From Tamilnaduibacter salinus (lineage in GTDB: Bacteria; Pseudomonadota; Gammaproteobacteria; Pseudomonadales; Oleiphilaceae), in the NCBI RefSeq assembly GCF_003096655.1, contig NZ_QEKQ01000010.1, forward strand, positions 62,001 through 126,000: 64,000 nucleotides of DNA, read 5' to 3'. Under the pieces are notes generated by a model that was given only the letters and a program-made list of their open reading frames with translations, was not told where the DNA came from and made no database searches. Numbering within the stretch: position 1 is the first letter of the stretch; each line of letters begins with the position of its first letter. Below are positions 53,888-62,601 of this stretch, piece by piece. Made by a program: the position numbers and the translations under genes.

Positions 53888-54012
53888 GGCGTCATCACAC
53901 CCGGCCAGAACGACGCGCCCTTAACCGGCCACGGGCGGCGTCTTGCCCTTCGCTCTGGCGCAGTCCGATCCATCAGTCCGCCCCCAGAACGTCAGCCGCA
54001 ACCCATGGCCTA

Positions 54013-54175
54013 GGAGTCTGCGCGGCAGAAATCGTGCCAGGCGAGATCGTCCCACTGCGAGGCCATTTTGACGGTCATTTGAGGCGCATAGTGGTTCCAT
54101 GTAACGACAATGAGCGCTCAAAAGGGACCGCAGTGGGGCGGTCGCAGCGGTGCGACTTTCTACCGCGCAGACTCC
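54013..54175 (+). mobile_element. MITE-like element, copy A
   Basis: 163 bases with terminal inverted repeats of about 19 bp (GGAGTCTGCGCGGTAGAAA; the left end has C for T at one position). It is flanked by TA on the left and TG on the right. It is the reverse complement of copy B at 56218-56379, differing at about five positions. Short open frames in it lack ribosome sites. The size, terminal repeats and TA flank are those of a non-autonomous transposable element; the TA target is typical of IS630/Tc1-type transposition, but no transposase is in the window. The intergenic region 53888-54348 holds nothing else recognisable. Confidence 0.75.
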
Positions 54176-54348
54176 TGGTGTCCCGTCTGGTTCTACACAA
54201 ATCGTTCTACCTGTTCTCGCGCCTTTTTTGCCAACGCGTTTTCACTGACGGCCGCCATCGACCGGTTTCTGGAAGGAGATGACGCCGGAACTGGCCAACT
54301 GGCCTACACTTCCCCCAAAACCGATTGAATTCCTGACGGAACAAGGCA

Positions 54349-56190
54349 ATGAAATCCAGCGCGCTTCACCTGCCGCGACTCGCCCTGCCGATGTTGGTGG
54401 TTCTATTGCAAGCCATGCCCACTTGGGCCGCTACGCCGGTTCCCGAGTCCTCCAGCCAGTCACTTGGCGGTATTATCGAGGTCATGGAGGATCCGTCCCA
54501 CGACTTGACCCTCGAACAGGCAAGGCGCAGCAATACCTGGCGGGCCCATGCCGAGACTGTTTTCAACAAAGGGTACGGCCGATCCGCCTGGTGGCTACGC
54601 TGGTCGCTGGACAACCCGACAGGCACCAAATTGGACCGCATACTGTCCATTGACTACCCCCTCTTGCGGGATCTGCGCCTCTACACGAGAACCGATGGGG
54701 AGTCAGACTGGCAGCAGCGTCGTCTGGGCGCTGCGTTACCCTTCACTGAACGCCCGCTGGACAGTCGTTATTTTGCGGTTCCACTCAGCTGGGAACCGGG
54801 TGAAACACGCCACTTCTACCTTCGTGTTCACTCAGACAGTTCACTCCAGGTTCCCCTTACCATTTCCGACCCAACCCGCTTCAACCGCCGCAACGCCACG
54901 GAGAACATACTTCACGGCATTTATCTGGGGTCGCTCCTGGCCATCGGGGCCTACAACCTATTGCTCTTCATTGCCATCCGGGATCGAAACTACCTCTACT
55001 ATGTCGGAGTGGTTTTCAGCATTGCCATGCTCATCGCCACGATCAATGGTTATACCTTCCGTTACCTCTGGCCTGAGGCGACCAACTGGAACAAACAGGC
55101 CATCATCGTGTTTTTCGGACTTGCTGTCTGGTGTGCCGCCTATTTCACCCGTCGTTTCCTGCGGCTCTGGAAATATTCCCGTTGGATGAGCAACCTCGCG
55201 GCCATCATCGGTATGTGTGGTTTAGGGATGGTGGCGTTGTCAGGCATCATTAGCTACTACAACGCCATTATGACCCTCTTGGTCATTACCTTCTTTGCCA
55301 TCATCTACGCGGTCTTTGTGGCGATCTATGTGTGGTACCGGGGGCAACAAGCTGCTATCTACTATCTCCTGGCCTGGTCGTTCCTGTTGATCGGCTTCCT
55401 GATTCTTGTGCTGTCCAATGGGGGATTTCTGCCCTCGAATGGGTTAACGAGGTCAGCGCCGATGGTGGGCTCGTTCATGGAAGTACTTCTTCTGTCCTTC
55501 GCCCTGGCGCAGCGCATCAACATCGAGCGCCAGCTTCGTTTCGCGGCGCAGCAGGAGATACTGGACGCCAGCAAACGTCACAATCGTGAACTCGAACTGC
55601 GCGTTCAGGAGCGTACGGCCGAACTGGAAAATGCGAACCATCGGCTTAACGAAATGAGTATCACAGACAGGCTCACTGGCCTGAAGAACCGTCGCTACCT
55701 GGAAGAGGCACTGTGCCGTGAAATATCGCGGGCCAATCGCAATGAACTGCCGTTGAGTGTGGTTATGATCGACCTCGACCATTTCAAGTCGCTCAATGAC
55801 ACGTACGGGCATCAGGGCGGCGATATCTGTCTCGAGCATGTTGGCCATATTCTGAGCAACAGCATTCGTGACCCCGATATCGCGGCAAGATACGGCGGCG
55901 AGGAGTTTGCGCTGGTGCTGACCGAGGCGGATTCCAGGGGCGCACTCAAAGTTCTGCACAGGGTCAGACAGGCGTTGGAGAAGACGCGGATCGTCCACGA
56001 AGGGGAGGAGCTGGTCTTTACACTCAGCAGCGGGGTGGCTTCGCGACTGCCAGATACGCCCCTGACCAAGGATGAGATGATCAGGCAGGCAGACCAAGCC
56101 CTGTACCGGGCCAAACGACAGGGGCGTAACCAAGTCTGTGTCTATCATTCGGCACTTGACGGTCATACCGATCTGAGCGCACCCACCTGA
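54349..56190 (+). CDS. 7TMR-DISM diguanylate cyclase
   Basis: 613 residues: signal peptide (to about residue 28, cleavage after WAA), periplasmic 7TMR-DISMED2 domain (about 30-180), seven transmembrane helices (about 185-400), a coiled coil (HNRELELRVQERTAELENAN) and a GGDEF domain (about 440-600). GGEEF is intact, with RxxD (RDPD) upstream and DLDHFKSLNDTYGH canonical, so it should be an active, product-inhibited cyclase. The sensor and 7TM parts resemble those of the phosphodiesterase at 13725. The gene sits between two inverted MITE copies (A ends 173 bases upstream; B starts 27 bases downstream). Confidence 0.92.
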   Translation: MKSSALHLPRLALPMLVVLLQAMPTWAATPVPESSSQSLGGIIEVMEDPSHDLTLEQARRSNTWRAHAETVFNKGYGRSAWWLRWSLDNPTGTKLDRILSIDYPLLRDLRLYTRTDGESDWQQRRLGAALPFTERPLDSRYFAVPLSWEPGETRHFYLRVHSDSSLQVPLTISDPTRFNRRNATENILHGIYLGSLLAIGAYNLLLFIAIRDRNYLYYVGVVFSIAMLIATINGYTFRYLWPEATNWNKQAIIVFFGLAVWCAAYFTRRFLRLWKYSRWMSNLAAIIGMCGLGMVALSGIISYYNAIMTLLVITFFAIIYAVFVAIYVWYRGQQAAIYYLLAWSFLLIGFLILVLSNGGFLPSNGLTRSAPMVGSFMEVLLLSFALAQRINIERQLRFAAQQEILDASKRHNRELELRVQERTAELENANHRLNEMSITDRLTGLKNRRYLEEALCREISRANRNELPLSVVMIDLDHFKSLNDTYGHQGGDICLEHVGHILSNSIRDPDIAARYGGEEFALVLTEADSRGALKVLHRVRQALEKTRIVHEGEELVFTLSSGVASRLPDTPLTKDEMIRQADQALYRAKRQGRNQVCVYHSALDGHTDLSAPT

Positions 56191-56217
56191 TGACCCGTGT
56201 TACCAGACGGGACACTA

Positions 56218-56379
56218 GGAGTCTGCGCGGTAGAAAGTCGCACCGCTGCGCCCCCCCACTGCGGTCCCTTTTGAGCGCTCATTGTCGTTACATAGAACCA
56301 CTATGCGCCTCAAATGACCGTCAAAATGGCCTCGCAGTGGGACGATCTCGCCTGGCACGATTTCTACCGCGCAGACTCC
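56218..56379 (-). mobile_element. MITE-like element, copy B (inverted relative to A)
   Basis: 162 bases, terminal repeats GGAGTCTGCGCGGTAGAAA at the left and its complement at the right. TA flanks both ends (56216-56217 and 56380-56381), as expected for a duplicated TA target. About 97% identical to the reverse complement of copy A, with an indel in a C-run and a few substitutions. Its right border creates the TAG stop codon of the tsaC gene (56379-56381). Confidence 0.78.
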
Positions 56380-57368
56380 TAGGCAAATCGTTCGGTACAA
56401 GCCCGTGTCAGTCGATCGTGAACGGCCAGCCATCGTTTTTCCCTGGGAGGAAGCTCAATCACGATCCGATCAACCGTTGTCGTGTCTATTGCATGCATTG
56501 CGGTGTAGAGCATGCGGGCATACTCCTGTGGATCGGCGCTGAGCATAATGGACTCATAGGCCCGCTCGCCCGGAGGAGAGTGCCACCAGATGACGCCAAC
56601 CTTTTCCCCGGTCTGTGTGAGTTCGGGAAGAAGCCGGGTCATTCGCTCAGAGGCCACTCCAACCGTTGGTGTCACAGGCTGGTAGTGGCGTTTTACGCTC
56701 CCCGGTACCGCCTGGTTGACTCCTTGACCTGGTGCAAGCGTGGTTCCCAGGCAGGCTTCGATATCGTTTTGCGCAACGTGACCCGGTCGGGCAATCACTG
56801 GCGTGTCGCCGGTCAGGTCGACAATGGTTGATTCAATGCCCACCGAACAGTCCCCGCCGTCCACGACAGCGTCGATTTTCCCGGACAATCCCGCCAACAC
56901 GTGCTCCGCCGTGGTTGGGCTGATCCTGCCATAGGGATTGGCGGAAGGGGCCACCAGATCCCGACCAAGTGTCTCCATGATCGCCAGCGTGGCGGGGTGC
57001 GACGGCATCCTGACTGCCACGCCCGGATTGCCACCGGTAATGAAATCGCTGACACCGCGTTTCTTTGGCAGTAACAGCGTGAGCGGTCCCGGCCAGAATG
57101 CCTGGATCAGGTCCATGGCGTTCTGCGGAACAGGGTCCACCCAGAGACTGATCCGACCCAGTGATGCCAGATGCACGATCAGCGGATGCCCGACCGGACG
57201 CTGTTTCGCCCCGAACACCTTCCTGACCGCCTGATCGTTGCTGGCATCGGCCGCCAGCCCATATACCGTCTCGGTTGGAACGGCGACGAGGTGGCCGGCA
57301 CGAAGCAGGCCCGCGGCTTTCTCAACGTCAGTTGGCTGCGTTGCGTCTAACTGGATGGTCGTGGGCAT
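56379..57368 (-). CDS. tsaC: L-threonylcarbamoyladenylate synthase, Sua5 type
   Basis: 329 residues, the long form: a YrdC domain (about 5-200) plus a Sua5 C-terminal domain. YrdC motifs are VPTETVYGLAADA, the KxR motif in AKQRPVGHPL, VAVRMPSHP, and SxN in APSANPYGRISPT. The enzyme condenses L-threonine, bicarbonate/CO2 and ATP to threonylcarbamoyl-AMP, the first step of tRNA t6A37 synthesis. Its stop codon TAG lies on the MITE border, so a few native C-terminal residues may have been replaced. It starts 6 bases after the DUF6671 stop and belongs to the dab operon. Confidence 0.92.
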   Translation of the reverse strand: MPTTIQLDATQPTDVEKAAGLLRAGHLVAVPTETVYGLAADASNDQAVRKVFGAKQRPVGHPLIVHLASLGRISLWVDPVPQNAMDLIQAFWPGPLTLLLPKKRGVSDFITGGNPGVAVRMPSHPATLAIMETLGRDLVAPSANPYGRISPTTAEHVLAGLSGKIDAVVDGGDCSVGIESTIVDLTGDTPVIARPGHVAQNDIEACLGTTLAPGQGVNQAVPGSVKRHYQPVTPTVGVASERMTRLLPELTQTGEKVGVIWWHSPPGERAYESIMLSADPQEYARMLYTAMHAIDTTTVDRIVIELPPREKRWLAVHDRLTRACTERFA

Positions 57369-57374
57369 AGGGTC

Positions 57375-58196
57375 TCAGGGGTTACAGGTTGGGCAATGTT
57401 CCGGTTTGGTTGTCACCGCCGCCACAGGACGGGACTCTGTGTAGTCACAAGCCTGGCAGGACCAGATAACGGCCCGCGGCCGTTGTGTCGGCGTATCGCA
57501 GGCACTGCACGGCAGACCTCTTTCAATATCGGTCATCCAGTATCCCGGCAGGGAGCACTCTGGACACAGGCTTTCCATTTTTGCCCGGAGATTCTCGGCC
57601 GCAAGCTCGATATTGGCCATTCTGCCGGGCGACTCATGGGCTCGGAGGTCGTACTCGACGAACACCTGTCCGGAAGGCGAGGTATCCCGCAGCGCTCTGA
57701 ACAGGGTATGGATCTCCTGATGGTCCCGCAGTCCTTTGTAGATTTCAGGGTTCCCGGCATGTTCGGGCCGCATCACCACCCCCTGACCTGTGGGGCAACG
57801 GTCCAGAAGCGCTTGCAGTTCCTCCGCAGATCGGACGCTGACCTGCTCAAGCCCAAAAGGCGCACTGTGCTCCCCGAACAGAGTCACATCCCGCTGCGGA
57901 TCATACAGGCAAACCACCTCCAGGTTGATGCAGAGCAGGCTACCGCCAAACGCCCCTTCGCTGCCGAGGCCGATACCATCTTCGCCTTGCGCCGCCGCAA
58001 TTCTGGCCTTCTCCAGCGCAGTCTCCCGCTGACCGGCGAAACGTTCTGTTTCCCGGGTAAAGGTCCCCAAACGATCGGTGTCAAAGCAGCTGTCGCAAGT
58101 GATCGACAACCCCAGCGGTTCCAGCGGCCCTGCGATGGCTGGCAACTTGCCGTGCCGGGTGAGCAAGACTGCGGAGCGGCCGTCCCAGATCGTCAT
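57375..58196 (-). CDS. DUF6671 protein with four CxxC knuckles
   Basis: 273 residues. Start at 58196, where its ATG shares the A of the dabA stop (TGATG), showing translational coupling. The N-terminal 200 residues (GRSAVLLTRHGKLPAIAGPL onward) form the DUF6671 domain of unknown function. The C-terminal 65 residues carry four CxxC pairs (CPEC, CSAC, CQAC, CPTC), enough for two zinc ribbons. No signal peptide or membrane helix. Position between DabA and Sua5 suggests a role in bicarbonate handling, in protecting Sua5, or in DabA zinc loading; all of these are inference. Confidence 0.75.
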   Translation of the reverse strand: MTIWDGRSAVLLTRHGKLPAIAGPLEPLGLSITCDSCFDTDRLGTFTRETERFAGQRETALEKARIAAAQGEDGIGLGSEGAFGGSLLCINLEVVCLYDPQRDVTLFGEHSAPFGLEQVSVRSAEELQALLDRCPTGQGVVMRPEHAGNPEIYKGLRDHQEIHTLFRALRDTSPSGQVFVEYDLRAHESPGRMANIELAAENLRAKMESLCPECSLPGYWMTDIERGLPCSACDTPTQRPRAVIWSCQACDYTESRPVAAVTTKPEHCPTCNP

Positions 58197-60598
58197 CAAG
58201 CCTCTCCGCTTTGTGCACCTGTCTGGCCCGAACGAACCGCCACAGTCTGCCAATCATTCCGATAAAACCGCTCAACCGAAGTCTGCTCGTCGTCGATCCG
58301 GAACAGATACAGCCAGTCGTTATCGACCAACTCCTGCACGACCTTGTGTTTTTCAGCGATCTCAGCAATGGCTTCCCTCGGTGCCGCAATGTACACGCTC
58401 AGGCGCAGGGGTTCGTGAACCCAACGCTCGCCATCGTGTACCGACTGCAGCGGCAAGCCGATTCGCAAATCGCCACCGTTGCCTTCAAATACGCCGATAT
58501 GGCCACCAACCACGTTGTGCAGGACTTTGTTGCCACTGCCGTAATGCCGGTTGTCGGTAACGGACATGAAGTACTGCAGGTTGATCCAGTGAGTGACCAC
58601 CATGGGCGCCGTCATGATCAGCTCCAGGGTGCTAAAGCCTTCATCCTCGCGCCAGCGGTAATCGTGGAGGAAGCTGCGTCCACCCAGATCCAGGTGTCGC
58701 GTGGCCGCACGAGGTGCCACGATAAAGCTGGCGTTACCGGCAAGCCCCCATTCAGGGCGCACCTCGGACCAGTCTTGACTGCGTTTTTTGATGGCGCTGT
58801 CGACGTCATTCTCACTCGCGATCCCAAGACGGATGGCGCGTTCACGACGTGCCTGGGCGCCGGCACTCGCCAGGAACTTGCGGATTTCCTCGGGTACGCC
58901 ATCGGCGCAATCGACCTCGTCGGTGGTTGTGTTATGCAGCGCCCCGACAAAGCGCGTTTCGGGGGGGATCGAAATCCCCTGCTCCGCCAGGGCCTCACGC
59001 ACCTCCTTGTCGTTCAGGATGCCCGCGAGCACACGCACGTTCACCGAGCCGGTCTGTCCGCCGCAGGCGCCGCAGTCGAGACCCGCCGCATGAGGGTTGT
59101 TGCGCGTACGGCTACCGTGTCCAACCAGCAGTACGGTGGGAGCAAACTGATGAGTCAGGGTCATGGCCCTCAGAATCCCCCCAACCAGGTCTGCTTTTTC
59201 TTTAACGCCCAGCAGGTTGCCATTCTGACGGATTTCGAATTCGGTCTGCCCCTTGTGGAGCTGGTCAACCGGGTTGTCCGATGACTCTCCTAAAAAGGTC
59301 TTGCGGACCATGCGTCCCAGACCTGCCAGCCCCATACTCTCAATAAAGCTGAAACTTGCCGGGCCGGCATTGGAAAACTGCGACCAGTGGGAATGGTTGA
59401 CCAACGATTGCCTGCTGAAACTGACGGCAGGTTCGGACTCCGTGACCTCGAGCGCCGGTGCCAGCAAACCGGGTAACTGCGGCCGACAAAACCCGGTGCC
59501 TTTGGGCCGATACGAGATCGGGAGCCCGAAGAATCCGGCAAATCCGAGCGTCTGGATCGCGGGATTCTGGGCTTCCAGAGCGCGGCGAAAGACCTCCGAG
59601 CGAACATCGATGCAGAACGCTGCCTGTAACTTAAGCGGCTGATCGTCCGATAACGGATGCTCAGGTTTTGACAGCAGCTTCTCTGCCAGCCTTGACTGAT
59701 AGGCCGCCTCAGCTTCGGTATGCTGACGCCAGCCTATGGTTTGCGATTGCTCATGGGTTTTCAACATCTCAGGCCAGGCGTCCCACTGTTCGAGCCAGCG
59801 CTGTTTCAGTTCAGCGAAGATGGCTCCACCAACGTGCTGAACATGTCGCCAAATCGCCAGCTCCCAGGCAAGCCGGATGGCCAGCAGGCCGGGCAGAAGG
59901 TCTTCCTCGCTCGACTCTCCACTGCCATGCAGCCTGGCCTGCCAACGCAAGTAGGCAGCCCAGGATGACCATCCGTTGATATCCAGCAAGAGAGCATGAG
60001 CGTAGTCCGAAGCATAGTCAGGTCGCGGTGCGAGGGCGTTGAAGGCATCAACGATCAGCTTTTCATGCTGATCGGGCAAAACCTGAAATTGAGAAGGCAA
60101 CGAGGGTTCTTCCATGACGATGGCAATGCCGCGGTCAGCCCGGGTCATCTGCAGCCAGCTGTGATACAGATCCTGGGCATCCGCTTTGAAATCACCGGCA
60201 TCCAGACGCTGGAAGTAGTCGCCGCAAAACTGGCTGATCTGGTGTACGACCTCGTCCTGCCAACCGACGTGGTGGGCGGTATCGCGGTTGCGATCCAGTT
60301 GGGCGCTGAGATTCTGCCAGTGCTCAGGCATGCTGGCGGTTTCGGTCGCAGCCGGGCTGCCGTTGCCCTGTCCTTCAAGAGCGGCCTGATTCTGGCAGCA
60401 GGTACCATTGAGTGCCGCCATGCGCGAGGCGACACTGGTGAACGGCCAATCCCGCATTTCCCAGAACGGGTTAACCGCAATCATTTGATCCAGTGGCCAG
60501 GAGGGCGCGATGCGCTCGCAGGCATCCGTGACCGCGGCCTGCCAATCTGGTGTATCGGCCTTCGCTTCGGTGATCGCCTTAAGGCTGGGCACTGACAT
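58196..60598 (-). CDS. dabA: DabA, catalytic subunit of the DAC inorganic-carbon pump
   Basis: 800 residues (formerly DUF2309). The beta-carbonic-anhydrase-like zinc site is intact: Cys329 and Asp331 (CIDVRSE), His494 (VGHGSR) and Cys509 (LDCGACGG). The His-to-Cys spacing of 15 equals that of the characterised Halothiobacillus DabA. DabA with DabB makes a cation-gradient-driven unidirectional carbonic anhydrase that traps bicarbonate in the cytoplasm. The ATG at 60598 shares its A with the dabB stop (TAATG). In heterotrophs DAC supplies bicarbonate for biosynthesis at air-level CO2. Confidence 0.95.
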   Translation of the reverse strand: MSVPSLKAITEAKADTPDWQAAVTDACERIAPSWPLDQMIAVNPFWEMRDWPFTSVASRMAALNGTCCQNQAALEGQGNGSPAATETASMPEHWQNLSAQLDRNRDTAHHVGWQDEVVHQISQFCGDYFQRLDAGDFKADAQDLYHSWLQMTRADRGIAIVMEEPSLPSQFQVLPDQHEKLIVDAFNALAPRPDYASDYAHALLLDINGWSSWAAYLRWQARLHGSGESSEEDLLPGLLAIRLAWELAIWRHVQHVGGAIFAELKQRWLEQWDAWPEMLKTHEQSQTIGWRQHTEAEAAYQSRLAEKLLSKPEHPLSDDQPLKLQAAFCIDVRSEVFRRALEAQNPAIQTLGFAGFFGLPISYRPKGTGFCRPQLPGLLAPALEVTESEPAVSFSRQSLVNHSHWSQFSNAGPASFSFIESMGLAGLGRMVRKTFLGESSDNPVDQLHKGQTEFEIRQNGNLLGVKEKADLVGGILRAMTLTHQFAPTVLLVGHGSRTRNNPHAAGLDCGACGGQTGSVNVRVLAGILNDKEVREALAEQGISIPPETRFVGALHNTTTDEVDCADGVPEEIRKFLASAGAQARRERAIRLGIASENDVDSAIKKRSQDWSEVRPEWGLAGNASFIVAPRAATRHLDLGGRSFLHDYRWREDEGFSTLELIMTAPMVVTHWINLQYFMSVTDNRHYGSGNKVLHNVVGGHIGVFEGNGGDLRIGLPLQSVHDGERWVHEPLRLSVYIAAPREAIAEIAEKHKVVQELVDNDWLYLFRIDDEQTSVERFYRNDWQTVAVRSGQTGAQSGEA

Positions 60599-62172
60599 TA
60601 TGTGGACTCCCTGGAACCAGACGTTGAAGAGACGCTGACCACAGCCCGGGGCCGCACGACATCAGGCAGTTGTGCCGGCCAGATTTTCAGGGTCAGGCGT
60701 GTGGACCACTCATCGAGGTAGCCTGCAGCAAACAGAAATCGATAAAGCCGGGCACCTGCGGGCGAGGAACGGTGATAGCGAATCTGGTAGTAGCCACGCA
60801 CCAGGAGCGCGATCAGGGCGGCAACAAAAACCACTTCCAGCAGGCTTGCCTGACTCTCCGGTGGAGCGAGCACCATAGAGAAGAAGGTTTTCTGAAACCA
60901 GTACAGGGCCCAGAAGACAGTACCGATAATCAGGCCACGGGCAACGGTGAGAACGCCGCCTGCTGCGGACAGGAACTCTGAGAGCAGAATCGTCAGGGCG
61001 ATACCAGGCACAACCCATGAAAACACGTGCGCCATGGCTGTTTCATTGGACAGGAGGACCGTCGGCAGCATGAACAGACCCGACAGAACGGCGGCAGACA
61101 GCCAATGCCTGGGTCCGGGCTCGTTGATCGCCACCAGACGTTTCTTGATGGACAACTCGACGGTATTGCCCGCGTTCAGAAAGGAGTGTGCCTTGTAAGC
61201 GGAATGAGCCACCAGGTGCAGTAGAGCCAACTCGTAAAGGCCCAGAGCGCATTCAACCAGCATCCAGCCCATCTGTGAGCAGGTTGACCAGGCCAGCCTG
61301 ACCTTGATGGAAATACGGGTCATCATGACAAGGCTGGCGAAGACCGCGGTGGGACCAGCCACTGCGAGCAAAAGCCACTGAGCCGCGTTGACCTCTGAAA
61401 TGAGAGGCGCCATCAAAATCATCAGGAAGCCGCCAAGATTCACAACGCCTGCGTGAAGGAGCGCAGAAACCGGCGTGGGTGATTCCACCACCTGAATCAG
61501 CCAACCATGGAAAGGCACCTGAGCGCATTTCAGCAGTGCGGCCACGGCCATCAAACCCGCGGCGATTTGCGAACCAACGGGCACGCCCGTTGAAGCGGAT
61601 ACCTGAGCCAGAATCCGATCAATAAACGGCGTGTCGTACTGCACGTAAAGCAGGAGAAAGGCAAGGCCGAGGCAAAGCTCTGCAATTCGCGCAAAAATGA
61701 ATTTTTTGTGCGCAGCCAGAGCAGCGCGCGGACGATCAGGGAAGAACATCAGCAGCTGGTGCAGGCTGACGCTGATGGCAATCCAACTGACGAGGAACAC
61801 CAGCAAATGGTTGGTGATGGCGATCATGGCAACGCTGGCAAGAATCACCTGCAACCAGATCATGAAACGGCGCTGGCCGGGATCCCCCGCAAGATATCTC
61901 TCCGAGAAACGCCCCAGCACCATTCCCAGCAAGGTAATGAGTAGCAACATGATGGAGGCCAGGGGCGTGTGATTAAACCAGACGCCATCGACGGACCACC
62001 ACCCGCTTCCGACAGCAGCGGCCACAGCGAAAACAAATGCAAGCTTGAAGGTCAAAGACCGCGCAAGACGTTGTCTCTGGTTGGTTGCCAATCCGCTTGC
62101 AACTGCTCCGGTCGCGAAAAGCAGCGGTACCAGCAGGGAAAACAAGGATTCGATCGCCTGAAAACCTACCAT
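60598..62172 (-). CDS. dabB: DabB, membrane subunit of the DAC pump
   Basis: 524 residues, about 13 membrane helices. Homologous to proton-translocating antiporter-like subunits of complex I (NuoL/MrpA): LLFVIVSWIAISVSLHQLLM-like region, KCAQVPFHGWLIQVVESPTP with the conserved lysine, VSALLHAGVVNLGGFLMILM, and HSAYKAHSFLNAGNTVE. It supplies the H+ or Na+ gradient coupling to DabA. GAGG lies 8 bases before ATG 62172. First gene of a four-gene overlapping operon (dabB, dabA, DUF6671, tsaC). Confidence 0.93.
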   Translation of the reverse strand: MVGFQAIESLFSLLVPLLFATGAVASGLATNQRQRLARSLTFKLAFVFAVAAAVGSGWWSVDGVWFNHTPLASIMLLLITLLGMVLGRFSERYLAGDPGQRRFMIWLQVILASVAMIAITNHLLVFLVSWIAISVSLHQLLMFFPDRPRAALAAHKKFIFARIAELCLGLAFLLLYVQYDTPFIDRILAQVSASTGVPVGSQIAAGLMAVAALLKCAQVPFHGWLIQVVESPTPVSALLHAGVVNLGGFLMILMAPLISEVNAAQWLLLAVAGPTAVFASLVMMTRISIKVRLAWSTCSQMGWMLVECALGLYELALLHLVAHSAYKAHSFLNAGNTVELSIKKRLVAINEPGPRHWLSAAVLSGLFMLPTVLLSNETAMAHVFSWVVPGIALTILLSEFLSAAGGVLTVARGLIIGTVFWALYWFQKTFFSMVLAPPESQASLLEVVFVAALIALLVRGYYQIRYHRSSPAGARLYRFLFAAGYLDEWSTRLTLKIWPAQLPDVVRPRAVVSVSSTSGSREST

Positions 62173-62601
62173 GCAAGGACCTCAGAATCAGAACTAACGA
62201 GTACGCGTAGTATCCGAGGGTTTTTGTTTGAATAAAAATATATATACCTGATCGTTTCGTTCTTTTTTTTAGAATAAATATCAGATACGACCAGCCTTGC
62301 ACGGGCATCTCAGACAGTGTCGACCGCACCAGTGACAACTGAGACCGAGGAAAGGCGGGAAGCGGACGAATGCCCTTAACAAACGTTCGCAAGATTTCAG
62401 CATGCCAGACGAAGCCCCCGGCAAGACGCGGCTCGCCAGGAATGGCAGTCGCCGTTGCCACGGGTCGCATCCCCCCCAGAGAACTTTGAACGCCAGCGCA
62501 ATCCGATTCAGTCACTCCGGCGTATTCGCCAATACGGTTGTCGGGCAATCTTGCACCGAGCCGTCAGATAAACAAAAAGAGCGCAACAAGGGGAGTTCGA
62601 T
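62173..62601. promoter_or_regulatory. divergent promoter region of the dab operon and DUF4397 gene
   Basis: 430 bases with no supported gene. The part nearest dabB (62220-62280) is very AT-rich for this genome, with a TATATATA run and an A/T-tract, and is the likely dab promoter. AAGGGGAG lies before the DUF4397 ATG at 62602. No CCR-type (CcmR/CbbR) operator could be identified by eye. Confidence 0.4.

Noticed and set aside
53921-56831. Short open frames within MITE copies A and B encoding peptides such as FLPRRLL
   Set aside because: They lack ribosome sites, lie in both orientations, and are explained by the conserved repeat sequence itself.
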